From positions 62,001 to 126,000 of the forward strand of contig NZ_ARQI01000129.1 in assembly GCF_000384655.1 (NCBI RefSeq): a stretch of DNA of 64,000 nt, written 5' to 3'. Positions 8,568 through 18,768 of the stretch are shown piece after piece. The position numbers and the translations under genes were made by a program. The notes under the pieces were generated by a model, which did no database searches, was not told the DNA's origin, and worked only from the letters and a program-made list of their open reading frames with translations. Every line of letters starts with the position of its first letter. Positions within the stretch are counted from its first letter, which is position 1. This stretch comes from Brachyspira innocens ATCC 29796 (lineage in GTDB: Bacteria; Spirochaetota; Brachyspiria; Brachyspirales; Brachyspiraceae).

Positions 8568-9437
8568 ATGAATAACAAAGCAAAAAAGCAAATAGGAATT
8601 ATCGTAAATACGCTTAGGGGTGATCCTGCTTGCATTCTAAAAAATATTAAAAAGATATTAAAAAAATACAATATAGAACCTATTATAATAGATTATGATA
8701 TATCTACTTATATGAATATTAAGAAAGCAATAAGAAAATTAAGAGATGTATCAATGCTTATATCTATTGGCGGAGATGGTACTTTATTATCCGCTTTAAA
8801 AATCGCTATAAAATATGATATCTCCGTACTTCCAATATATAACGGTACACTTGGTTTCATATCAGAGATTCCTCCAAATGAAGCATATATGATACTTAAT
8901 GAATATCTTGAAGGTAAAAAAACTCTTTATGAAATAGAGCCTAGAACTTTATTATCTGTAAGTCTATACTCTACTAACAAAAAAATTATTAAAGAATATT
9001 TAGCTGTTAATGAACTTGTACTTAGCAAATGTTCTGGAAGGGCTATATATATTAATATTATGATATCAGGCAAACTTATATCTTCAATAGTAGCTGACGG
9101 AGTAGTGATAGCCACACCTACAGGATCTACTGCATATGCATTAAGTGCTGGAGGACCTATATTATCACCTAGTATTGATGCTATATCTTTTGTACCTATA
9201 GCTCCGCATTCACTTACGTTTAGACCATTGGTTGTTCCAAAACATGATACTATAGAATTAGAATTAACAGAAAAATCTCTAAAAGCTATGGTTATTATAG
9301 ATGGATATGATATATGCCAATTTAAAAATTATGATAAAATAAAGGCACAAATAAGTGATAAAAACTGTTACATATTTCAAAGTGCTAACAGACTGTTTTA
9401 TGATATACTTAGAAATAAACTTAATTGGGGCAGATAA
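8568..9437 (+). CDS. nadK: NAD kinase
   Basis: 289 residues. It phosphorylates NAD to NADP with ATP or polyphosphate. The diagnostic GGDGT motif is at 68-72 (SIGGDGTLLSAL), the glycine loop NGTLGFISE at about 92-100, NE at 148-149, and PTGSTAYALSAGGPI at 184-198. Length and motif order are normal. No clear Shine-Dalgarno precedes the ATG. It overlaps recN by one base (TAATG), an arrangement found in many bacteria, and the two should be cotranscribed. Confidence 0.95.
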   Translation: MNNKAKKQIGIIVNTLRGDPACILKNIKKILKKYNIEPIIIDYDISTYMNIKKAIRKLRDVSMLISIGGDGTLLSALKIAIKYDISVLPIYNGTLGFISEIPPNEAYMILNEYLEGKKTLYEIEPRTLLSVSLYSTNKKIIKEYLAVNELVLSKCSGRAIYINIMISGKLISSIVADGVVIATPTGSTAYALSAGGPILSPSIDAISFVPIAPHSLTFRPLVVPKHDTIELELTEKSLKAMVIIDGYDICQFKNYDKIKAQISDKNCYIFQSANRLFYDILRNKLNWGR

Positions 9438-11161
9438 TGCTTAAATATCTTGAAATAAGAAATTTTGTTTTAATAGATAAATTAAAAATTAATTTCAGCA
9501 GCGGTTTTAATGTACTTACTGGAGAAACTGGAGCTGGTAAAAGTATTATAATCAGTGCTTTAGAACTTATTACAGGTGAAAAAGGCTCTATAAGAATGGT
9601 AGGCTCTAATGGAGACAGACTTATTGTTACTGGTAACTTCAAACTTCAGTCATCTTCAGAAATAGTAAAAAATAAATTAAAAGAATGGAATATAGAAATT
9701 AATAATGATGAGCTTACTATAAAAAGAGAAATTACTAAAGACGGAAAAAGCAAATCATTTATAAATAATGTTGGTGTAAAAGTTGCTGAATTAAAAGAGC
9801 TTGGAGATTTAATAGTTGATATTCATGGACAGCATGAACATCAGTCTCTTTTTAATCCTGCAAATCATATTAACTTTTATGACAGTTATCTAAATATAGA
9901 AGATAAACTTGAAAATTATAAAAATCATTATTATAAATTAACAAAACTCATAAGACAATATAATGAAATATCTCAAAATAAAAACTCAATTCTAAAAGAA
10001 AAATCTTTTTTGGAATATGCAATAGATGAAATAGAAAAAGCAAAATTAAAACCCAATGAAGATGAAGATATAAAAAACGATATAACAATGATGTCAAATG
10101 CTGAAAGTATAGCTTCATCGCTTTCTTCTATAAATAAAGATATATTTGGGAGCGAATCTGGGGCTTATACAAAACTCACAAGAAGTATAGGAGCATTACA
10201 AACGGTATCAAAATATGACAGCAGACTTTCAGATATTGCCTCACAGATAGAAGGAATAACATTAAATCTTGAGGATATAAAAAGCGTATTGACAGAGATA
10301 AGATCCAAAACAAAATTTGACCCTGAAGAGCTTCAGATGCTTAATGAGAGACTTTTCTTTATAAACAATCTCAAAAAGAAATACGGCTCTAATATAAAAG
10401 AAATTGTATCATATGCCAAAGATGCAAAAGAAAAATTGGAGTCTTTAAATTTTTCAGAAGAAGATATCGAAAATTTAAAAAAAGAAATAGAAGTTCTAAG
10501 AGAAAAAGCTTCAATACTTGCTAAAGAAATATCTGATATAAGGCATAACAGAAAAGATGAATTCATAAAGGCAATAGAAAGCGAGATGAATGATTTAGGT
10601 ATGTCATCTACAAAATTTGATGTTGAAATAACTTTAGATGAAGATGATGATGGAATACTAAATATTGACGGCTCAAATATAAAGGCCAATTCTAATGGAA
10701 TAGATAATATAGAGTTTATAATAGCACCAAATAAACAAAGTATATATCAGCCTCTTAGAAAAATTGCTTCTGGAGGCGAAATATCAAGGATAATGCTTTC
10801 ATTAAAAAATGTACTTTCTTTAGGTGACTACTGTGAAACATGCGTTTTTGATGAGATAGATGTAGGAGTTGGCGGAAGAATTGCTGAGGTAATAGGAGAA
10901 AAAATAGCTGCTCTTTCAAAAAGGAAACAGGTATTAAGTGTTACACATTTGGCACAAATTGCAATATATGCTAATAATCATTTTAAAGTTACAAAAAATG
11001 AAGGTGAAGATACTGTAACTTCTACTATTGAAGAATTAGATAATTCTATGCGTGTTAATGAAATTGCAAGAATGATAACTGGAAAAGAAATTACAGAAGC
11101 AAGCATAAAACATGCTGAAGAATTATTAGAACATGCTAAAAATAATAAAAAAATTATATAA
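9437..11161 (+). CDS. recN: DNA repair protein RecN
   Basis: 574 residues. RecN is an SMC-like ATPase acting in double-strand-break repair. Walker A is GETGAGKS (29-36), two coiled-coil stretches occupy about 150-370, the ABC signature region is ASGGEISRIMLSL near 440 and Walker B is VFDEIDVGVGG near 475. A TTG at 9425 would lengthen the frame by four codons, but GGGG at 9427-9430 is at ideal spacing from the ATG at 9437, so I use the latter. Its start overlaps the nadK stop codon by one base. Confidence 0.95.
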   Translation: MLKYLEIRNFVLIDKLKINFSSGFNVLTGETGAGKSIIISALELITGEKGSIRMVGSNGDRLIVTGNFKLQSSSEIVKNKLKEWNIEINNDELTIKREITKDGKSKSFINNVGVKVAELKELGDLIVDIHGQHEHQSLFNPANHINFYDSYLNIEDKLENYKNHYYKLTKLIRQYNEISQNKNSILKEKSFLEYAIDEIEKAKLKPNEDEDIKNDITMMSNAESIASSLSSINKDIFGSESGAYTKLTRSIGALQTVSKYDSRLSDIASQIEGITLNLEDIKSVLTEIRSKTKFDPEELQMLNERLFFINNLKKKYGSNIKEIVSYAKDAKEKLESLNFSEEDIENLKKEIEVLREKASILAKEISDIRHNRKDEFIKAIESEMNDLGMSSTKFDVEITLDEDDDGILNIDGSNIKANSNGIDNIEFIIAPNKQSIYQPLRKIASGGEISRIMLSLKNVLSLGDYCETCVFDEIDVGVGGRIAEVIGEKIAALSKRKQVLSVTHLAQIAIYANNHFKVTKNEGEDTVTSTIEELDNSMRVNEIARMITGKEITEASIKHAEELLEHAKNNKKII

Positions 11162-11220
11162 ATAATAATACATATCATAAAAAATAATACAATCAATTTA
11201 TAAAATATCAGGAAGTAAAA

Positions 11221-12777
11221 ATGTATACATTGGGAATAGATTTAAGCACTCAAAGTGTAACTTTAAGTATTTTAAATTATGAAACTAAAAAAAATGAATT
11301 AAATATATCTATAGCTTTTAACTCATTAGAAGAAATAAAAAAAACATCTATGAATAAAAATAGCCTTTTAATTTATTCTAATGTAAGAGGAAAAGCTGAA
11401 CAAGACCCTAATATATTTTTGGCAGCATTAAATAGAGCATTTGATGAACTCAAAAAAAAATGCAGTATAAAAGACATAAAAGCAATACAAATATCAGCAC
11501 AGCAGCATGGACATGTTTATTTATCTGAAAAATATAAATATAATTTAGAAAAGTTGAGAGATAGATCATCAGCAAATCAAAGTTTAATGGATATGTTTAA
11601 AGATTCATATTCATATAATGCCGCACCTATATGGAGAACTTCCTGCACACAGAAAGAGGCTAATGAATTAAGAGAAGCGGCTGGCGGAAAAGAAAAAATG
11701 ATACAAATAACTGCCTCAAACTCTCCTCTTAGATTTACAGGTGCTGTTATAAAATACTATTTTGATCATAACAAAGGTTTATCAGAAAATACATACAAAA
11801 TATTTTTATTAAATACATTTATAGCCTCAATATTAACTGCTAAAGATGATGTACCTGCAGATTTTGGAAATGCTTCTGGTACAAGTTTAATGGACTATAA
11901 TAAAAGAGAATGGAATGATACATTATTAAACACTATATCAACTGATTTAAAACAAAAATTAGGAGAAATCGATGCTCCCTCTAGTTTTGCAGGTTATATA
12001 TCTGAATACTTTATGGAAAGATACGGTTTTGATAGTGAATGTATAGTTGGTATAGGAAGCGGTGATAATCCTCAGACAAAAGTTTTATATAAAGGAGATA
12101 TATTATCATTAGGAACAAGTTTTGTTTATATGCTTGATATAGATGAAAACACAAGAGATTATTCAGGTGCTGCTAACAATATGTATGATGGTATAGATAA
12201 TCCTTTTATGATATTATGCAGAACAAACGGAGGCATAGTTTTAGATGAAATTATGAACTCTTATGACAGAACATACAAAGAAGCTGAAAAATCTTTAGAA
12301 AAAAATGCTGATAATCTTCCAATAATGCTATGGCAGAAAGAATATGAGTCTGCCCCTATAAGCAAGGCATTTCCTATAAAAAGATATTATGAAACTCCTT
12401 CATTTGATGATGATTATAAAGGTATAGTTTTAAGTTCTTTAGGATTATTAGAAATATATTTGAGCAAATTTACTCATAAAAACAGAGATGATAATAAAAT
12501 AGATCTTGCTGTTACAGGAGGCGCTTCAAACAATAAAGAGATAGTAAAAATAATAGCAAATATTTGGGAATCTACTATAAAAATACTGCCTTCAGCTGGT
12601 GCTTCTTTGGGTGCTGCTTTATCTGCATTACTTCTTCTAAAAAAGCAAGTTTCTTTAGATGAGATTAGAGAATCTTTAATTGATAATAATATAATAGAGC
12701 CTGATTTGATGCTTGCAAATAAATATCATAATTATATGAAAATTTTAAAAGAAAGATATGAAGATATTATTAAATAG
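11221..12777 (+). CDS. FGGY-family carbohydrate kinase (xylulokinase-like)
   Basis: 518 residues with the two-domain actin-like fold of sugar kinases. The phosphate-1 loop is GIDLSTQSVTLSI (5-17); SAQQHGHVYL (about 97-106) is the xylulokinase-type substrate motif; DFGNASGTSLMDY (about 218-230) and the second-domain nucleotide motifs VGIGSGDNPQTK and TGGASNNKEIVKI follow. It should phosphorylate a pentulose or related sugar with ATP; the exact substrate is not decided, though D-xylulose is the best guess. No sugar isomerase or transporter is adjacent. It lies 59 bases after recN. Confidence 0.82.
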   Translation: MYTLGIDLSTQSVTLSILNYETKKNELNISIAFNSLEEIKKTSMNKNSLLIYSNVRGKAEQDPNIFLAALNRAFDELKKKCSIKDIKAIQISAQQHGHVYLSEKYKYNLEKLRDRSSANQSLMDMFKDSYSYNAAPIWRTSCTQKEANELREAAGGKEKMIQITASNSPLRFTGAVIKYYFDHNKGLSENTYKIFLLNTFIASILTAKDDVPADFGNASGTSLMDYNKREWNDTLLNTISTDLKQKLGEIDAPSSFAGYISEYFMERYGFDSECIVGIGSGDNPQTKVLYKGDILSLGTSFVYMLDIDENTRDYSGAANNMYDGIDNPFMILCRTNGGIVLDEIMNSYDRTYKEAEKSLEKNADNLPIMLWQKEYESAPISKAFPIKRYYETPSFDDDYKGIVLSSLGLLEIYLSKFTHKNRDDNKIDLAVTGGASNNKEIVKIIANIWESTIKILPSAGASLGAALSALLLLKKQVSLDEIRESLIDNNIIEPDLMLANKYHNYMKILKERYEDIIK

Positions 12778-12851
12778 CTATAATTTTAATTTGTAGCAAT
12801 ATTTATAGGTATTCATAAGCAATTACTTATATAATCTGTAAATAAATATAC

Positions 12852-12880
12852 TTGACATATTTTTATTAACATAATATATT
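12852..12880 (+). promoter_or_regulatory. Promoter of the FmdB-type gene
   Basis: TTGACA (12852-12857), 17 bases, TATATT (12875-12880), about 38 bases before the ATG. Confidence 0.72.
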
Positions 12881-12918
12881 TATCAGCAATTAATTTTTTA
12901 AAATTAAAAGGAAAAATT

Positions 12919-13158
12919 ATGCCAACTTATGAATATAAATGTGAAAACTGCGGTCATGAATTTGAAGAGTTTCAATCAATAACTGCAGAAGCTAAAGCTA
13001 CTTGCCCAGAATGTGGCAGCGAAGCTAAAAGAATGATATCTTTAAATAGCGGTATCATATTTAAAGGAAAAGGCTTTTATGTAAATGATTATAAAGCTAA
13101 AAACAGTGCAGCAGGCTCTTCAAATTCTTCCTCTACTCCGCCTACAAAAAGCTGCTGA
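12919..13158 (+). CDS. FmdB/CxxC_CXXC_SSSS family zinc-ribbon protein
   Basis: 79 residues. An N-terminal zinc ribbon, MPTYEYKCENCGHEFEEFQS, has cysteine pairs at 8/11 and 29/32, followed by a low-complexity serine/alanine tail ending in PPTKSC. This is the FmdB-type regulatory-protein family; the biochemical role is not established. It has its own promoter and AAAGGA ribosome site. The gap to rlmN is 61 bases, so cotranscription is likely. Confidence 0.9.
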   Translation: MPTYEYKCENCGHEFEEFQSITAEAKATCPECGSEAKRMISLNSGIIFKGKGFYVNDYKAKNSAAGSSNSSSTPPTKSC

Positions 13159-13219
13159 GGGGTTTGATTAAAACTTATAGGTTATAAGTTAAATAAAATA
13201 AAAATATATACAAAAAACT

Positions 13220-14248
13220 ATGTCAAAAAAAATATCTATAATGAATGTTTCAGAAGAGGATTTATCTAAATTCTGTGAGGATAATAATTTCCCAAAGTTC
13301 CATGCTTCTCAGGTGCTTGATTGGATATATAAAAAGTATGCTGTAAGTTTTGAAGATATGAGCAATATACCAAAAAATTTAAGAGCATTACTTGATGAAA
13401 ACTATTTTATACATAATTCCAAAATAGAAACTATATCTGAAGATGAATACGGAACAAAAAAATTATTAATTTCATTATATGATAAGAAAAAAATAGAATC
13501 TGTTATTTTACAAAAAAAAGATAGAGTAACTTTTTGTCTGTCATCGCAGGTAGGATGCGGTTACGGCTGTGCTTTCTGTGCCACTGGAAGTATGGGCTTA
13601 TCACGCAATCTTACTGCTGATGAAATACTTGCTGAATTTATTTTAATGAGGGCTGTTACAAAAAAGGTAAATTCTATTGTATTTATGGGTATGGGCGAAC
13701 CTTTAGCTAATACCAAAAATCTTTTCAAAGCCATAGAAACTATTAACTCTTTTAAAGGCTTTAATTTGGGTATAAGACATATTACTATATCAACTTCAGG
13801 AGAGGTAGTTGGAATAAAACAGCTTATAGAAAAAGATTTGGACTGCCGTCTTGCCGTTTCTCTGCATTCATTAAAAAATGAAGTGAGAGATAAGATTATG
13901 CCTATTAACAAGAGATATCCTATTGAAAACCTTATGGCTGTACTAAAAAGATACAGTAAAAATGGAAAAAGAATGATAACTTTTGAATGGGTACTTATCA
14001 AAGATATTAATGATTCTGTTAATGATGCCTACAGACTTGTAAATTTAAAAAAAGAGTTCCCTTTCAAAGTAAATGTAATTCCTATGAATCCAGTAGAACA
14101 TGCCCCAGAACTCCAAAGACCTAATAAAGATATTATATTAAGATTTAAGTCTATACTAAAAGATAATGGTATTGAAGTAGTAGAAAGATTTAAACAAGGT
14201 CAGGAAATTTTGGCAGGCTGCGGACAATTAGCTGTAAAAAATTTATAA
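13220..14248 (+). CDS. rlmN: 23S rRNA (adenine-2503-C2)/tRNA methyltransferase RlmN
   Basis: 342 residues. A radical-SAM methyltransferase that methylates C2 of A2503 in 23S rRNA (and A37 of some tRNAs in other bacteria). The [4Fe-4S] cysteines are C113, C117 and C120 (VGCGYGCAFCATG). The conserved mechanistic cysteines are C106 (seven residues before the cluster, as in E. coli) and C334 in the C-terminal LAGCGQLA. GMGEPLAN marks the SAM-binding region. No essential residue is missing. Confidence 0.95.
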   Translation: MSKKISIMNVSEEDLSKFCEDNNFPKFHASQVLDWIYKKYAVSFEDMSNIPKNLRALLDENYFIHNSKIETISEDEYGTKKLLISLYDKKKIESVILQKKDRVTFCLSSQVGCGYGCAFCATGSMGLSRNLTADEILAEFILMRAVTKKVNSIVFMGMGEPLANTKNLFKAIETINSFKGFNLGIRHITISTSGEVVGIKQLIEKDLDCRLAVSLHSLKNEVRDKIMPINKRYPIENLMAVLKRYSKNGKRMITFEWVLIKDINDSVNDAYRLVNLKKEFPFKVNVIPMNPVEHAPELQRPNKDIILRFKSILKDNGIEVVERFKQGQEILAGCGQLAVKNL

Positions 14249-14326
14249 AATATATACTATTTATTTTTTGTGTAAATAATAGTATAATAGTATTAGATAA
14301 AAGTTAATAACAATTAAGAGTTTTTT

Positions 14327-17038
14327 ATGGAAAAATTTAATAGTTCTTTATTTAGCAGAAGATATGAGGGCTATAATTTAGAAAAGGAAATATGCATAAT
14401 TAACAGAGGAATAGTAGAAAATGATATATATGCCCTAGATTTTCTAAGAGAAGCTAATTATACATACGGCAAAGACAGGGATTATTTCTACACTCTCTAT
14501 TCTAAACTAGAAAAAAGTAATAACTGCGGAATATATTTAATATTAACTGCCATTCTCTTAAAAAAAGGAGATGAAAAAGCAAATATAAAAATAGCCGAAA
14601 AAAAAATAGATATGCTTATGCATAAAATATATGACTCTTATTATGCCAAATACAATATAGTAGAACATTTAGGCACTCCAAATAGTATTACAGTTATTAA
14701 TGATGATATAATATACGAAGATGATAAAAGATATGAACTTATTAAAAGATTTCATGTAAAAAAATCAGCTTTCGGATATTTTAGTGCATTAAAACCATAT
14801 GCCCCATATAATTTAAAAAAAACTCCAAATTCTAATGATATTTTATTCATAAAAAAATCTCTTCTTACAAACTATAGAATATATTATATACTTTTATTGG
14901 CTGAATATTCTAAAAAAGCAAAAAGGCTTCTCAATATTATACTAAAAACTAATAATTATAAAGCCTTAATATATTTAATATTGATAGCAAAAGAAGGATT
15001 TAATATAACATATAAGGAAAGCCTTGATTATTTAAATGACTTTGATATAACTTTATCAGACATAATCATATCATATATATTTTTCTACTCCTATAATGAC
15101 AGAATATCGTATTATGATTCATTTGCTGTACAGATAAAAAATAAAGAGTTTAATAATTTTTTCTATTCTCTTATAAAAGACAACAGCGACTATTTTGAAA
15201 ACTTATTCTCTAATAAAAACTTTACAAAAAGAATAACAAAAAACAGCAAAAATTTTATACCATTTTTAAATGAACTCTATAGTAAAGAAGTAAATTTTAG
15301 TTCAAGTAAAGTACTATGTTCTTTGCTCGAAAATAAATCAAAAAAAATAAGACAAGCTGCTATAAAAATCATTAATCGAAAGAAAAAAGAATCGTATGAA
15401 TATTTGAAAGGTTTGGATAGTGATTTAGCAAAAGATATATTAAAAAAATGGAAAAATAAAAAGATTATTAATTCTGGTTTTAAAGATATCAATACTCTTG
15501 TAAACTTTGTTAATAAAAACTACAATAAAAAATATGAAAAAAATCTTCTATGTATAGATGAATCTATGCTATATGGTGTTGTAAGCAAAGACACTAATCA
15601 AAATATTCCAATTATAGTAATGAAGTATATATATATGGAATATTCAAGGTTAAAAAATCCTATAAAGATAAAAGATTTGGATAAACTTATATCATATTTT
15701 GATTTTAATTCATTTATAACAGTGATAAAAAATGTATACGAAAAATGGATTTATGAAGGTGCTGATACATCTTATAAATATGTGATGATACCATATTTAG
15801 TATATGAAAATGAATATAAAATAGATAAGATAGTTTATAAAATAAAAGAATGGTGCGAATCTGGGAGAATATCACTTGCCAATTATGCCATATCAGCATT
15901 AGCTTCTAACGGCAGTATTAATTCTCTTATAGTTATTGATTATATATCTAGCAACTTTAAATATTTCCAAATAAAAAACACATCAAAATTGGCATTTAAA
16001 TCAGTTGCTAAAAGATTAAACATATCCGAGGACAAATTAAGTGATAAGATAATACCAGATTTTGGAATAGATTTAAATGGTACAAAAACTCTTAAAGATG
16101 AAAAATATTCTTTTACTATATATTTAAATGAAAAATTGGATATAGATAAAATATTAGATAATAACACTAACAAATATATTAATAAATTAGATAAATACAG
16201 CAATTTAGATAAAAACATATTAGATGAATTTAATAGTATCAAAAATCATATAAAAATATGCTATAAATTCCAAATAAGCAGATTGTACAAAGCATTAATG
16301 ACTGGAAAAAGATGGACTATTGAAGATTGGAAGGAAGTTTTTGCAAACAACTATATTATGAATATATTGGCTGATATGTTTATATGGACTCTCTACAATA
16401 AAAATGGCAAAATAGTAAAACATTTAAAATACAATAGAAATGATAATTCATTCTATACATTGGATAATGAAAAGTATAAAATAAATAAGCAGTATCAATT
16501 ATCATTAGCAAGTCCGATAGAGATGTCTAAAGAAGATATAGAAAAATCAAAAGCAGTTATATCAAAATTAAAAATTAAACAGCCTTTTAATCAAATGCAG
16601 GAAATAAAATTCCATTTTGAAGAAGGCGATATAAAAGAAAATATAATAGTAAAATATAGAAATAAAGAAGTAAAAATAAAAACTTTTAAAAGTTTAATAG
16701 ATACATTAGATATGGAATTAGATTATGAAAACTCTTATATAGTAGGATATAAAATCATAGATTCTTCTATATCTATAGGAGTAAAAATAAATTTAATAGG
16801 AATGGATACTGCCATAGAAGATAATGATATAATATTATTCGGAGATATAGTATTTTATAAAGTAGATTCTAATGAAGTATTTTCATATAAAAATATTATA
16901 GACCCTGCAGCATCAAATTTAAGATATGTGCACTATATAATGTTTAACATAGATAATCATATAAAAAAGAATGCAAACAAAACAAAAAAAATAGAAACCA
17001 TACAAAATAGGAACAGAAGGATAACAGATAATAAATGA
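14327..17038 (+). CDS. Large DUF4132-like protein, function unknown
   Basis: 903 residues, lysine- and asparagine-rich, no signal peptide or membrane helix. About the first 600 residues look like irregular helical repeats (HEAT/ARM-like, e.g. ENKSKKIRQAAIKIINRKKK). From about 640 it resembles DUF4132 (the MolR/WGR-associated domain): a segment with RLYKALMTGKRWTIEDWKEV, then MNILADMFIWTLYNKNGKIV, then LASPIEMSKEDIEKS and KIKQPFNQMQEIKF, the counterparts of the HPLEL and QPFxQ motifs. No catalytic residues are established for this domain. The stop codon overlaps the next gene's start (ATGA), so the two are translationally coupled. The domain assignment is by eye. Confidence 0.68.
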   Translation: MEKFNSSLFSRRYEGYNLEKEICIINRGIVENDIYALDFLREANYTYGKDRDYFYTLYSKLEKSNNCGIYLILTAILLKKGDEKANIKIAEKKIDMLMHKIYDSYYAKYNIVEHLGTPNSITVINDDIIYEDDKRYELIKRFHVKKSAFGYFSALKPYAPYNLKKTPNSNDILFIKKSLLTNYRIYYILLLAEYSKKAKRLLNIILKTNNYKALIYLILIAKEGFNITYKESLDYLNDFDITLSDIIISYIFFYSYNDRISYYDSFAVQIKNKEFNNFFYSLIKDNSDYFENLFSNKNFTKRITKNSKNFIPFLNELYSKEVNFSSSKVLCSLLENKSKKIRQAAIKIINRKKKESYEYLKGLDSDLAKDILKKWKNKKIINSGFKDINTLVNFVNKNYNKKYEKNLLCIDESMLYGVVSKDTNQNIPIIVMKYIYMEYSRLKNPIKIKDLDKLISYFDFNSFITVIKNVYEKWIYEGADTSYKYVMIPYLVYENEYKIDKIVYKIKEWCESGRISLANYAISALASNGSINSLIVIDYISSNFKYFQIKNTSKLAFKSVAKRLNISEDKLSDKIIPDFGIDLNGTKTLKDEKYSFTIYLNEKLDIDKILDNNTNKYINKLDKYSNLDKNILDEFNSIKNHIKICYKFQISRLYKALMTGKRWTIEDWKEVFANNYIMNILADMFIWTLYNKNGKIVKHLKYNRNDNSFYTLDNEKYKINKQYQLSLASPIEMSKEDIEKSKAVISKLKIKQPFNQMQEIKFHFEEGDIKENIIVKYRNKEVKIKTFKSLIDTLDMELDYENSYIVGYKIIDSSISIGVKINLIGMDTAIEDNDIILFGDIVFYKVDSNEVFSYKNIIDPAASNLRYVHYIMFNIDNHIKKNANKTKKIETIQNRNRRITDNK

Positions 17039-17757
17039 AAGCTATTATAGTACTTCCAACATACAATGAAAAAGACAATATAGAAAAGATGATAAACACA
17101 GTGTTAAACCTTCCTGAATATATAGAGCTGCTAGTTGTAGATGATAATAGTCCTGATGGAACGGCTAGTATTGTAGAAAAATATCTTAATAATGATAGAG
17201 TTCATCTTTTAAAAAGAGAGAAAAAAGAAGGATTAGGACCTGCATATATAGCTGGTTTTAAGCATTCATTTCAATATAATCTAGACTATATAATAGAAAT
17301 GGACGCTGATTTTTCTCATGATCCTAATTTTGTAATTAAATTTATAGAAAAAATGGAAGAAGAAAAACTTGATTTAGTTATAGGTTCAAGATATTGTAAT
17401 GGAATAAGTGTTGTTAATTGGCCTTTGAGAAGACTTTTTTTATCATATTACGGAAACAGATATGCCTCATTTGTATTGGGTTCAAAGATTATGGACATAA
17501 CAGGCGGATTTAAATGTTTTAGAGCTTCTGTATTAAAGAAAATGAATTTTGATAATATTCTTTCTGCAGGATATTCTTTTCAAATAGAAATGAATTACTC
17601 TTTTGAAAGCAACGGATACAAAGTAAAAGAAGAGCCTATTATATTTTATGAAAGAAGAAACGGACAATCTAAAATGTCTAAAAATATTATAGCGGAAGCA
17701 TTATTTAGAGTTGTGCGTTTGAGATTCAGAAATAAAAAGAAATATTTTAATGGATAG
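17035..17757 (+). CDS. Polyprenol/dolichol-phosphate mannosyltransferase-like GT2 glycosyltransferase
   Basis: 240 residues, a GT-A fold family 2 glycosyltransferase of the DPM1 type: LPTYNEKDNIEKMI at 8-21, VVDDNSPDGTASIV at 34-47, the DxD motif in EMDADFSHDP (D90, D92), GSRYCNG at 117-123 and a segment ending KMSKNIIAEAL near 220. It has no C-terminal membrane domain, like the soluble DPM1 form. It should transfer a sugar from a nucleotide donor to a polyprenyl phosphate for glycolipid or glycoprotein synthesis. It overlaps the DUF4132 gene by 4 bases and is 5 bases from the first substrate-binding lipoprotein gene. Confidence 0.88.
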   Translation: MKAIIVLPTYNEKDNIEKMINTVLNLPEYIELLVVDDNSPDGTASIVEKYLNNDRVHLLKREKKEGLGPAYIAGFKHSFQYNLDYIIEMDADFSHDPNFVIKFIEKMEEEKLDLVIGSRYCNGISVVNWPLRRLFLSYYGNRYASFVLGSKIMDITGGFKCFRASVLKKMNFDNILSAGYSFQIEMNYSFESNGYKVKEEPIIFYERRNGQSKMSKNIIAEALFRVVRLRFRNKKKYFNG

Positions 17758-17762
17758 TTAAA

Positions 17763-18755
17763 ATGAAAAAAACAATATACCTCTTAATAATAATTTTTAT
17801 AATATTATCCTGCAGTAATAATGAAAATAATATTGATAATAATATTATAAAAATAAAAGTGGGGTATTTATCAGATTTTGCTGGGGCTTCTGCAATTGCA
17901 ATAGCCAAAGGAAAGGGATTTTTTGAAGAGGAAAATTTAGACGCAGAAATAATAAAATTCGATAACGGACCTTCTGAAATATTATCAATGATAGGGCATG
18001 AAATAGAATTCGGATATATAGGAAATGGAGCACATTCTCATGCCATAAAAGGATATGTAAAAGTATTGTTTCCTAATGGTATAAGTAAAGCTGAAAAAAT
18101 AATAGCAGGAAAATGGACTAATATAAAAACTATATCAGACTTAAAAGGAAAAACTGTAGCTACTCATCTTGGTACTTCTGGAGAAACAATGCTCAATATA
18201 GCTTTAAAAACTGCCAAATTGACAAAAGATGATATAAACTTATTAAATGTAAATATTACAAACTTGGCTAATATGATAATAAATAAAAAAGCAGATGCTG
18301 TTTCTATTTGGGAGCCGCATACAAAAGAAATTATTGATGCTATACCAAATCAATATGTTGTAATATCTAGTATAACAAACTATTCAAATGAAGCAGTATT
18401 CATAAGCAGCTTTATAACAACCGCTGAATATATTAATAATAATCCGTATGCTGCAGCAAAATTTTCAAGAGCAATATTAAAAGCTATGGATTATAGAAAA
18501 TATAATATAAATGATGCAGTAAAAATCACAGCTGAAATAACTGGAATAGATGAAAATATGATGAAGCAGGAAATAGATACTGCTGTTTGGTTTTCATCAT
18601 CTGATTTAAAAAATTCATGTAAATATAAAAATATAGAAAAATGGTATAATACCCAGCAAAAATTATTTTTAGATTCTGGTATTATTAAAGAAAATGTGCC
18701 TATTACCAATTATCTAGAATTAGATATGTTAAAAAATATATTATCAGATTTATGA
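17763..18755 (+). CDS. ABC-type substrate-binding lipoprotein, NMT1/SsuA/TauA type (copy 1)
   Basis: 330 residues. A lipoprotein signal ends in ILSCSNN (Cys 17). The mature part begins KVGYLSDFAGASAIAIAKGK, then GFFEEENLDAEI, GYIGNGAHSH, LKGKTVATHLGTSGE and SIWEPHT, the layout of periplasmic proteins that bind nitrate, sulfonates, taurine or thiamine precursors. The ligand cannot be read from sequence. It is the first of three tandem paralogues; no permease or ATPase of this family is in the window. It follows the GT2 gene by 5 bases, so may share its transcript. Confidence 0.86.
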   Translation: MKKTIYLLIIIFIILSCSNNENNIDNNIIKIKVGYLSDFAGASAIAIAKGKGFFEEENLDAEIIKFDNGPSEILSMIGHEIEFGYIGNGAHSHAIKGYVKVLFPNGISKAEKIIAGKWTNIKTISDLKGKTVATHLGTSGETMLNIALKTAKLTKDDINLLNVNITNLANMIINKKADAVSIWEPHTKEIIDAIPNQYVVISSITNYSNEAVFISSFITTAEYINNNPYAAAKFSRAILKAMDYRKYNINDAVKITAEITGIDENMMKQEIDTAVWFSSSDLKNSCKYKNIEKWYNTQQKLFLDSGIIKENVPITNYLELDMLKNILSDL

Positions 18756-18768
18756 TTTGGATTTAGAT

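Noticed and set aside
9425-9436. TTG start four codons upstream for RecN
   Set aside because: The GGGG ribosome site lies within it and fits the ATG at 9437.
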